This document shows, piece after piece, positions 1-5,667 of a stretch of 6,173 nt of DNA. How positions within the stretch are numbered: the first letter of the stretch is position 1; each line of letters begins with the position of its first letter. Both the position numbers and the translations under genes were made by a program. The stretch lies in the NCBI GenBank assembly GCA_046263195.1, contig JBHELG010000042.1, forward strand, positions 1 to 6,173. Reading direction: 5' to 3'. Source of the stretch: JBHELG01 sp046263195 (GTDB lineage Bacteria > Actinomycetota > Nitriliruptoria > Nitriliruptorales > JAHWKO01). The notes below the pieces were generated by a model, which made no database searches, was not told the DNA's origin, and saw only the letters and a list, made by a program, of their open reading frames with translations.

Positions 1-307
1 CATCGCAGGAGACGATGCGGTGCTCGAGTGCCAGCAGCAGCTCCAGGGGCAGGCCTTCGATGACCTCGACCACCCCGGCGCGCTGCACCTTGCCGACCAG
101 GTCCACCGCCCTCGCCGTGGCCCGCTGCATATCCCGTAGCGCCTCCGACAGCTCGGCCAGCAACCCCGTCCCTTGCGCCAACGTCAGCGACTTATCGGCA
201 AGGTCAGGCATCGTCGGTGAGTTGGGCATCGGCCCGTCGGCCGAAGACAACCGCCCACTGTCAGGGTTGGTAGCAGACTGGTTTTGAAATAGCGTGTCGT
301 CGTTCAT
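1..307 (-). CDS. Probable DUF222/13E12-type HNH endonuclease family protein, N-terminal part (runs off left edge)
   Basis: An open minus-strand frame begins at ATG 307-305 and continues without a stop to the window edge, giving 102 codons. The first ~40 residues are polar and Asn/Ser/Pro/Asp-rich, as in a disordered leader. From about residue 41 the sequence becomes helical (LTLAQGTGLLAELSEALRDM), then a basic/amphipathic segment, then GVVEVIEGLPLELLLALEHR near residues 78-97. That helical start resembles the N-terminus of DUF222 proteins, large actinobacterial families in which a helical domain precedes a C-terminal HNH nuclease motif. The diagnostic DUF222 core and HNH motif lie outside the window, so the family is an inference from memory of related proteins. 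The start is supported by a -10-like TATATT six bases upstream, consistent with leaderless translation; no clear Shine-Dalgarno is seen. These genes are often multicopy and of unknown role. The gene is divergent from dnaE2. An unrelated helical protein is the alternative. Confidence 0.5.
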   Translation of the reverse strand, partial: MNDDTLFQNQSATNPDSGRLSSADGPMPNSPTMPDLADKSLTLAQGTGLLAELSEALRDMQRATARAVDLVGKVQRAGVVEVIEGLPLELLLALEHRIVSCD

Positions 308-342
308 GCCCCAAATATATGTCATGGGTGTGACATCTCGGC
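308..342 (-). promoter_or_regulatory. Candidate leaderless promoter of the minus-strand gene
   Basis: Reading the minus strand, TATATT (319-314) is followed by six bases (TGGGGC) and then the ATG at 307. This spacing puts the transcription start on or next to the A of the start codon, an arrangement common in actinobacteria. No convincing -35 hexamer is found 16-18 bp upstream. The GGGG directly before the ATG is too close to act as a normal ribosome site. This is an inference from motif and spacing only. Confidence 0.4.
319..336. promoter_or_regulatory. Perfect inverted repeat, possible operator
   Basis: ATGTCA-TGGGTG-TGACAT is an exact dyad with 6-bp arms and a 6-bp spacer. It starts 12 bp upstream of the minus-strand ATG and overlaps the presumed -10 element and the -10/-35 spacer. 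A repressor bound here would block that promoter. The cognate regulator is not identified, and the arms do not match the LexA box found near dnaE2. Confidence 0.35.
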
Positions 343-692
343 TGGGAGTTTACGTTAGAGTTTGTGGAAAAGCGGTTCCGGCTGATGATGGTCTACTCTG
401 AGAGAGGCCTGGAAGTAAGTCCTCGGAAAGCGACGCGAGCGGGCCGGCCGAAAATTGTTTTTCCAATGTATCAGCTAGCGGCTCTTCGATGGTCCGTCCA
501 CTAAGTCTGAAAGCGGTCCCTTCAGGTATGCTCGTTATTCAGGTCTAAAGCGCCATGAATGTAGGCAGGCTCTCTTGCTGTCGTTTGGGGGGGCGTCGTT
601 GGATGCTCGGGATCACGTGGTGCTGCTGGGGCGGCGACAGGGATTGCGTCGCGACAACTCGCTGTTGTGACTTTCAGCTGGTCCGCCGGGGG

Positions 693-721
693 ACGAACGC
701 TTCGCGCAACTCACGAACGCT
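693..721. repeat. Two direct copies of ACGAACGCT at 20-bp spacing
   Basis: Identical 9-mers lie at 693-701 and 713-721, two helical turns apart and about 40-65 bp upstream of the dnaE2 -35 hexamer. The same GAACG core recurs inside the -35 region (761-765) and in the LexA box (791-795). This could be an activator site or chance in GC-rich DNA. Confidence 0.3.
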
Positions 722-758
722 GGTGACGGCAGCTGCGGCAGGAAGGTTCCGTTCGCGC

Positions 759-787
759 TTGAACGCGGAGCGGACACAGGCTACGTT
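759..787 (+). promoter_or_regulatory. dnaE2 promoter, TTGAAC-N17-TACGTT
   Basis: The -35 hexamer TTGAAC (759-764) and -10 hexamer TACGTT (782-787) are separated by exactly 17 bp (765-781). Both match the sigma-70/actinobacterial housekeeping consensus (TTGAC-like, TANNNT). The predicted start of transcription, 7-8 bases after the -10, falls at 794-795. That is two or three bases before the ATG at 797 and inside the LexA box, so the mRNA would be essentially leaderless and the promoter directly repressible. The damage-inducible RecA_NDp-type promoter known from mycobacteria does not fit this sequence. Confidence 0.65.
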
Positions 788-789
788 CT

Positions 790-803
790 CGAACGTATGT
801 TCG
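790..803. promoter_or_regulatory. LexA-binding SOS box, CGAACGTATGTTCG
   Basis: CGAAC-GTAT-GTTCG is a perfect dyad that matches the SOS operator of mycobacteria, other actinobacteria and Bacillus (CGAAC-N4-GTTCG). It begins three bases after the -10 hexamer and covers both the predicted transcription start and the dnaE2 start codon (ATG 797-799). The right half-site is therefore codons 1-3 (Met-Phe-Gly). LexA bound here would prevent initiation; self-cleavage of LexA with activated RecA after DNA damage would release it. dnaE2 is an established SOS gene in Mycobacterium tuberculosis and Caulobacter, so site and gene agree. Confidence 0.88.
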
Positions 804-3800
804 GAAACCTGCCGTTTGCACACCTGACCGTCCGCTCGAGCTACTCACTGCGGGACGGGGCGATCCGTCCGCGTGAGATAGCCGCCGGCGCCGCGCTCAA
901 AGGAATGAGTCACATCGCGCTCACCGACCGCGATGGGCTGTACGGGGCCGTCCGCTTCGCGCAGGCCTGCGAGGCGACGGGTATCACGCCCATTTTCGGC
1001 GCCGACCTGGCGCTCGAGCCCGACTCGACACGGCCGGGGTGGGCTGTGAAGCGGGGAGGACGCGTCCGGAGCCACGAAGCCGCTCCCGTCTCGGACAGGG
1101 GATCGCTTGATTCTGACCCATTCGATCCACGGCTGAGGCGTCCCAGCCGCGGTCCGGCTTGGCTCGAGGACGACGCGCCGCGGATCGTCCTCCTCGCTCG
1201 TGACGGCCGCGGCTACGGCAGCCTCTGCCGCGCGGTCTCCGCGGCTCACTGCCGGACTGACGGCAGGGGGAATCGGGGGGACGGCCGGGGAAGTCGGGGG
1301 GACGGCCGGGGAAGTTATGTGCGCTCCTCACCACACCTGACATGGGAGGACGCAGTCGTCCGCCCCGAGGGGCTCTACGTCCTGTTAGGAGTGGACTCGC
1401 CATTCGGGCGGCTCGTCTCTTCGGGACGGCTCGACGCTGCCGCCGCCGAAGCGCGACGCTGGATCGAGGCGTTCGGCCCGGAGGCGGTGCTCATCGCCGT
1501 CCGTCATCACCTCGCCGAAGGCGACGACCTGCGAGCCGCACGCATGGTCACCATCGCCGACCGGCTCGGATTGGCGGCTGTCGCCGTCAACGACGTGCGG
1601 TACCTCATCAAGGACGACGCCTACATAGCCGACGTATTGGCCTGCGTGCGCGGGCAGGTGCCGGTCGCGGCGCATCACATCGCCCGCCGCACCGCCGAGG
1701 GCTGGTTGAAGCAAGCGACCGACCTCCTGCACATCCCACTCTTTCGCGACCGTCCCGACCTTCTCGCTAGCGCATACCGGGTCGCCACCTCCTGCGAGGT
1801 CGACCTCGGCCTGCACCGCACCCGCCTCCCGCGACTCACCGGTCTCGAACCGTCCCTGGCTGCCCGCGAGCTCCATACCCGCTGCTGGGCAGGAGTCGCC
1901 GAACGTTACGAACAGGTCGCGACGAGTGTGGCCGACCGGCTCGCCGACGAGCTGGCCATGGTCGACGAGCTCGGCCTCCACGACTACTTCCTCTCGGTCG
2001 CGCAGATCGTCGACGATATCCGCGCCCTGGGTGTCCTCTGTGCCTGCCGCGGATCAGCAGCCGGAAGCCTCATCTGCTACGCGCTACGAATCAGCGACGT
2101 CGATCCCATCGCCAACGAGCTCGTCTTCGAGCGCTTCATGAACCCCTACCGTGAGGAACTGCCCGATATCGACATCGACGTCGAATCCTCCCGTCGCGAG
2201 GACGTCTACCGCATGGTGATCGACCGCTTCGGCGAGGAGCGCACCGCCTGCGTCAGCATGATCTCACGCTTTCAGGCCCGTATGGCCATCCGCGAGGTGG
2301 GCAAGGTCCTCGGCTTGCCCCCCGAGGAGATCGACCTCGTTGCCAAGACGTTCCGTAACGTGCGCGCCCGAGACGTCCGCGAGGCGATGGGGCGCCTACC
2401 CGAGCTGAAGGGTGCCCGGCTCGACGCCGGCCAGCTCACCACCCTCTTCCAGGTGGTCGAGCGCATCGACGGTTTCCCTCGTCACCTCGCGCTTCACCCG
2501 TGTGGAATCGTGCTCGGCGACGCGGCGCTCCTGGACCGCACCCCCGTCGAACGCTCGGCGAACGGGTTCTCGATGACCCAGTTCGACAAGGACGACGTCG
2601 CCGCGCTCGGGCTGTTGAAGCTCGACGTGCTCGCGGTGCGCTTGCTGTCGGCGATGCGCCATGCCCTCGACCTCCTGCCCAGGACTCGGGGGAGGCAGCT
2701 CGATTTCCATGCCATTCCGGAAGAGGACCCGGCGGCTTTCGACCTGCTGCGCTCCACGCGTTCGATCGGGGTCTTCCAAGTCGAGTCGCCGGGGCAGCGT
2801 GAGCTGCTCGGACGTCTTCAGCCGGAGGGGTTCGGGGATCTCGTGACCGAGATCTCGCTGTTCCGACCCGGCCCGGTGAAGGCTGACATGATCGGACCCT
2901 ACGTTGCCCGCCGGCTCGAGCAGCGCAGCCTCGAGGCGACCGACGCCGGCGGCCCAGCCCAGCCGGCGCCTGAGGCTGTGGGCAAATCGGCGAACTACAC
3001 CCATCCCCTGCTCACCCCGGCACTTGCAGAAACCTTCGGGGTGATCATTTACCACGAGCAGGTCATGCAAGTCGTGGCGGCACTCACCGGCTGCGACCTG
3101 TCCTATGCAGACGTTGTGCGACGCCAACTCGCCGATGCCGAACAACTGCCGGCGTTGCGAGTCTGGGCGCTCGCGCGTGCACGTGACCACGGCCTGGACC
3201 CCGCCACCGCCGGGGCGGTGTGGCAGCAGGTGGAATCGTTCGCGGCGTTCGGGTTCTGCAAGGCTCACGCAGCGGCCTTCGCGGTTCCCACCTACCGCTC
3301 AGCGTGGTTGAAGGCCCACTACATGCCGGAGTTCGTGGCCGGGCTGCTCACCCACGACCCCGGCATGTATCCGCGCCGGCTCATCCTCGACGACGCCCGC
3401 CAGTTCGGCGTGGCGGTGCTGGGCCCCGACGTGAACCTCTCGGCTGCGGAGTACACGGTCGCATGCATCGACGAGGACCTCGCCGATCGCCTGCTCGAGC
3501 TCGATGGGGAGCGGTTGCCACCCGGATGGCGTCGGGTCGAGGGGCGGCCACGGCCGATCCCACCATCTGGGTTTGATGCCGGCGAGGCGGGCGAAGGGCT
3601 GCGGTGGGCGGTGCGGATCGGGCTGCAGGACGTCAAGGGGATGAGCGACGCCGAGCGCGAGACCTTGGTCGCCGGACGGCCGTACACGACGCTGAAGGAC
3701 CTTCGCCGCCGGGGCGGGTTGTCATGCCCGACCGCCGAGAACCTGTGCAAGGCCGGTGCCCTCGGGACCATCTGCGCTCTCGACCGTCGCGCAACCCTGC

Positions 3801-4447
3801 TCGCCGTTGAAGAGGCGTGGGGGAGAGGAGGGGAGCGCCCAAAGGGGCGTCTGGTCGGGACCGATCCGGAGCAGGCCACCTTCGACCTCTACGCCGACCA
3901 CGAGCCGCGACTGCCTGCCGTTAGCGACGCCGACGCGATCCGCGATGAACTCGAGGTGCTCGGCCTGGACGTATCCCGCCACGTCGTCGCTTGCTACGAG
4001 CCGCTGTTGTCTCTTCTTGGCGTGGTACGTGCCGTCGACCTGATCCGTCACCGCGACGGGGAGCGTATTCGGGTTGCGGGAGTCCGGGTCGCCCTGCAGT
4101 CCCCGCCGGTGCGCTCCGGTCAGCGGGTGCTGTTCCTCTCCCTCGACGACCGTACCGGGGTGAGCCAGTCGAACTTCTTCGAACGGGTGCTCGACGACCA
4201 TGCCTGGACCGTGCTGCACGCATGGCTCGTCGTCGTCGAGGGTCGGCTACGCCGTAGCGGTGCCCGAGGCGTTTCGATCGTCGCGGAGCGGGCCTGGGAT
4301 CTCACCAGACTTTGGCGTGCGTGGCATGAGGGAAGTCTCGCAGCCGCGCTCGCTCACATCGGACCTCCGCCCATCCACGAACGCGATGCCCCGGCACCGG
4401 CCGGACTCGCAGCTTCGATGTTCGCCTCAGGTACTCGCAGCGCCTGA
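797..4447 (+). CDS. dnaE2: Error-prone DNA polymerase DnaE2 (ImuC), Pol III alpha-type
   Basis: A C-family translesion polymerase for damage tolerance and SOS mutagenesis, usually acting with ImuA'/ImuB and the sliding clamp. Seen, in order: PHP domain (about 1-280), GSAAGS motif (419-424), PDIDIDV (456-462) with metal-binding Asp457 and Asp459, third catalytic aspartate Asp610 in LLKLDVLA, TEISLFRPGPV (684-694), YHEQVM, GFCKAH (819-824), a helix-hairpin-helix region, a clamp-motif candidate QATFDLY (1026-1032), and a C-terminal OB fold (about 1080-1180). The Asp459-Asp610 spacing of 151 is close to E. coli alpha's 152. Absence of the DnaE1-type C-terminus, ESPGQR and the SOS box favour DnaE2, resembling the Streptomyces branch as I recall it. 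PHP ligands are lost (Thr11, Arg13, Arg45). At 1216 aa it exceeds mycobacterial DnaE2 (near 1080) through loop insertions around 77-125, 155-173 and 712-733. ATG 797 is the only ATG/GTG/TTG start between the in-frame stop at 668 and the PHP domain. Confidence 0.93.
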   Translation: MFGNLPFAHLTVRSSYSLRDGAIRPREIAAGAALKGMSHIALTDRDGLYGAVRFAQACEATGITPIFGADLALEPDSTRPGWAVKRGGRVRSHEAAPVSDRGSLDSDPFDPRLRRPSRGPAWLEDDAPRIVLLARDGRGYGSLCRAVSAAHCRTDGRGNRGDGRGSRGDGRGSYVRSSPHLTWEDAVVRPEGLYVLLGVDSPFGRLVSSGRLDAAAAEARRWIEAFGPEAVLIAVRHHLAEGDDLRAARMVTIADRLGLAAVAVNDVRYLIKDDAYIADVLACVRGQVPVAAHHIARRTAEGWLKQATDLLHIPLFRDRPDLLASAYRVATSCEVDLGLHRTRLPRLTGLEPSLAARELHTRCWAGVAERYEQVATSVADRLADELAMVDELGLHDYFLSVAQIVDDIRALGVLCACRGSAAGSLICYALRISDVDPIANELVFERFMNPYREELPDIDIDVESSRREDVYRMVIDRFGEERTACVSMISRFQARMAIREVGKVLGLPPEEIDLVAKTFRNVRARDVREAMGRLPELKGARLDAGQLTTLFQVVERIDGFPRHLALHPCGIVLGDAALLDRTPVERSANGFSMTQFDKDDVAALGLLKLDVLAVRLLSAMRHALDLLPRTRGRQLDFHAIPEEDPAAFDLLRSTRSIGVFQVESPGQRELLGRLQPEGFGDLVTEISLFRPGPVKADMIGPYVARRLEQRSLEATDAGGPAQPAPEAVGKSANYTHPLLTPALAETFGVIIYHEQVMQVVAALTGCDLSYADVVRRQLADAEQLPALRVWALARARDHGLDPATAGAVWQQVESFAAFGFCKAHAAAFAVPTYRSAWLKAHYMPEFVAGLLTHDPGMYPRRLILDDARQFGVAVLGPDVNLSAAEYTVACIDEDLADRLLELDGERLPPGWRRVEGRPRPIPPSGFDAGEAGEGLRWAVRIGLQDVKGMSDAERETLVAGRPYTTLKDLRRRGGLSCPTAENLCKAGALGTICALDRRATLLAVEEAWGRGGERPKGRLVGTDPEQATFDLYADHEPRLPAVSDADAIRDELEVLGLDVSRHVVACYEPLLSLLGVVRAVDLIRHRDGERIRVAGVRVALQSPPVRSGQRVLFLSLDDRTGVSQSNFFERVLDDHAWTVLHAWLVVVEGRLRRSGARGVSIVAERAWDLTRLWRAWHEGSLAAALAHIGPPPIHERDAPAPAGLAASMFASGTRSA
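1259..1315 (+). repeat. In-frame 21-bp tandem repeat within dnaE2, with G-quadruplex motif
   Basis: About 2.7 copies of a 21-bp unit start at 1259, 1280 and 1301. They encode DGRGNRG, DGRGSRG and DGRGS (residues 155-173). Copies two and three are identical over the 15 bases they share; copy one has diverged. The unit length is a multiple of three, so gain or loss of copies keeps the frame. Five runs of four to six G (1266-1270, 1275-1280, 1287-1290, 1296-1301, 1308-1311), with loops of 4-6 bases, fit a canonical G-quadruplex on the coding strand. The Gly/Arg-rich peptide probably forms a flexible, basic loop of the PHP domain. Confidence 0.85.
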
Positions 4448-4476
4448 GCTGCTGCCGTCGACGGGACCACCTGGAC

Positions 4477-4492
4477 TAGGCTCGCAGGCGCA
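4477..4492 (+). promoter_or_regulatory. Weak candidate -10 element for the beta-propeller gene
   Basis: TAGGCT at 4477-4482 fits the actinobacterial TANNNT -10 pattern and sits 10 bases before the GTG at 4493, which would give a leader of only a few bases. No good -35 is found 16-18 bp upstream and no strong Shine-Dalgarno precedes the GTG. Transcription could also read through from dnaE2, whose stop codon ends 45 bp upstream. Confidence 0.25.
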
Positions 4493-5632
4493 GTGTCGAG
4501 ACTATGGCTCCTTGCCCTCAGCGTCGCCACGTCGCTCGTTTTGAGCCTGTCCTGCGGCACCTGCTCATCCGACTCCGCTGGCCCGCTGCCCGCCCACTCC
4601 TCTGCTGTATGGCACGCGTCAGCGGCTGCGCCAACCAGCCCCTCGCAGGCTGACGACGTCTACGCCGCCACCTTCACGAGCCACCTGCCAGCGGCGGTGG
4701 CGAACATCCGGCCCCTCGTCTACGTGCCCAACACCCGTGACGCGATGGTGGACGTCATCGACCCCGCAACCATGACCGTCGTCGACCATTTCCGGGTCGG
4801 CACGATCCCCCACCACGTCACGCCGTCGTGGGACCTGCGCCTGCTTTACGTCGACAACACCCAGGGTGACTCCCTCACGGTCATCGACGCCCGCACGGCA
4901 AAGCCCGTGACCACCATCCCGGTCGTCGACCCCTACAACCTCTACTTCACGCCCGACGGCAGCCGCGCCATCGTCGTGGCCGAGCGCTTCAACCGCCTCG
5001 ACGTCCGCGATCCGCACACCTGGGCTCTGCTCGGCAGCATCCCGATCCCGGGTAACGGCCCGGACCACCTCGACTTCACCGCGGACGGCTACGAACTTCT
5101 CATCACGACCGAGTTCGATGGAAACCTCTTCCGAGTCGACCCCTACGGTCTGCGCGTCACAGGTCAACTCCACCTCGGCGGGCTTCCGGTGGACGTGCGC
5201 CTGTCCCCGGACGGATCCGTCTTCTTCGTGGCAAATCAGGGACGGCACGGAGTATCGGTCGTTGACGCGAAGGAGCTACGCGAGCTCGCGTTCCTGCCCA
5301 CCGGCCGGGGTGCCCACGGGCTGGCCCTCAGCCGTGACGGGCGTTCGCTCTACGTCAGCAACCGGCTCGCCGGATCGATCTCCGACATCGACCTCTCCAC
5401 ACGACGCGTGATCGCCACCTGGAACGTCGGAGGCAGCCCAGACATGCTCCAGGTATCCCCGGACGGATCCCAGCTGTGGACGGCTCATCGCTACCACAAC
5501 GCGGTCATCGTCATCGACACGACGAGAGGCAAGGTCCTACATCGCATCAAGGTGGGACGCGGCCCGCACGGGCTGACCCTCTTTCCTCAGCCCGGCCGTT
5601 TCAGCCTCGGTCACAACGGCGTCTACCGCTGA
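4493..5632 (+). CDS. Exported seven-bladed YVTN-family beta-propeller protein
   Basis: A 379-aa protein that starts with a short basic N-region and a hydrophobic core (residues 4-19), followed by Cys21, then a Ser/Ala/Pro-rich linker to about residue 72. This indicates Sec export, and possibly a lipoprotein; the residues before Cys21 (LSLS) are a poor lipobox, so the anchor is uncertain. Seven repeats start near 75, 117, 159, 202, 243, 286 and 328 (LVYVPN, LLYVDN, AIVVAE, LLITTE, VFFVAN, SLYVSN, LWTAHR). Each continues as V-x-V-I-D then a T-x-K-x-V-type turn, and the 41-43 residue spacing is diagnostic of YVTN beta-propeller repeats. The tail FPQPGRFSLGHNGVYR looks like a conserved family ending. 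No haem-binding CXXCH or catalytic motif is visible, so no enzymatic function is assigned. The GTG start is the only one that includes the signal sequence. It is codirectional with dnaE2, 45 bp downstream, with no evident functional link. Confidence 0.85.
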   Translation: MSRLWLLALSVATSLVLSLSCGTCSSDSAGPLPAHSSAVWHASAAAPTSPSQADDVYAATFTSHLPAAVANIRPLVYVPNTRDAMVDVIDPATMTVVDHFRVGTIPHHVTPSWDLRLLYVDNTQGDSLTVIDARTAKPVTTIPVVDPYNLYFTPDGSRAIVVAERFNRLDVRDPHTWALLGSIPIPGNGPDHLDFTADGYELLITTEFDGNLFRVDPYGLRVTGQLHLGGLPVDVRLSPDGSVFFVANQGRHGVSVVDAKELRELAFLPTGRGAHGLALSRDGRSLYVSNRLAGSISDIDLSTRRVIATWNVGGSPDMLQVSPDGSQLWTAHRYHNAVIVIDTTRGKVLHRIKVGRGPHGLTLFPQPGRFSLGHNGVYR

Positions 5633-5645
5633 CCCATCCGTCGGG

Positions 5646-5661
5646 CAGGCGTCGTCGCCTG
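5646..5661. terminator. Candidate bidirectional hairpin between convergent genes
   Basis: CAGGCG-TCGT-CGCCTG is a perfect 6-bp GC-rich stem with a 4-base loop, placed between the stop codons of the beta-propeller gene (5632) and the ammonium channel gene (5668). The position suits a shared terminator. There is no T-run on either side, which is common for actinobacterial terminators but lowers certainty. Confidence 0.4.
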
Positions 5662-5667
5662 GTCGAT

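Larger units (their letters stand above)
308..796. other. Gene-free intergenic region, low GC in its left half
   Basis: No convincing protein or RNA gene is visible here. By eye count, 311-550 is about 51% G+C and 451-550 about 45%, clearly below the flanking genes, with an A/T-rich patch at 451-470 right after a GGCCGGCC palindrome (443-450). TTCAGGT occurs twice (521-527 and 538-544), and ACGAACGCT occurs twice exactly 20 bp apart (693-701 and 713-721). The right end carries the dnaE2 promoter and LexA box. Open frames in the region (for example 364-504 and 555-827) lack ribosome sites and recognisable sequence. The drop in GC could mark a decayed gene or acquired DNA, but no remnant could be identified. 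Confidence 0.6.

Noticed and set aside
15..287. Plus-strand open frame opposite the DUF222-like gene
   Set aside because: Ser/Arg-rich shadow of the minus-strand frame; the minus frame has a promoter, a sensible start and helical protein character.
443..460. GGCCGGCC followed by an A/T-rich run, considered as a terminator
   Set aside because: The palindrome has no loop, the following run is mixed A and T, and no gene ends upstream on the plus strand.
364..504. Small plus-strand open frame (GTG 364 or ATG 385/388 to TAA 502-504), basic product containing RAGRPK
   Set aside because: No ribosome site or promoter, no recognised family, and it lies in the low-GC spacer. The AT-hook-like GRPK is too short to carry weight.
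506..556. Possible tRNA or att site in the spacer
   Set aside because: No cloverleaf with a GGTTCRANYCC T-arm could be drawn, and the two TTCAGGT copies are too short to support an integration site.
555..827. 90-codon plus-strand open frame rich in Cys, Trp and Arg
   Set aside because: It runs through the dnaE2 promoter and SOS box and overlaps the dnaE2 start, has no ribosome site, and its product resembles no family I know. Best explained as chance in GC-rich DNA.
1259..1315. Tandem repeat considered as a CRISPR-like array
   Set aside because: Units are 21 bp with no spacers and are in frame within a conserved gene; it is a coding minisatellite.
2396..3268. Long minus-strand open frame (290 codons) inside dnaE2
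   Set aside because: It is antisense to conserved polymerase motifs, has no promoter or family similarity, and is a usual by-product of GC-rich codon use.
4619..5248. Minus-strand open frame (209 codons) rich in Val, Asp, Gly and His
   Set aside because: It mirrors the repeating V-x-V-I-D codons of the beta-propeller on the other strand, so its apparent regularity is a shadow.
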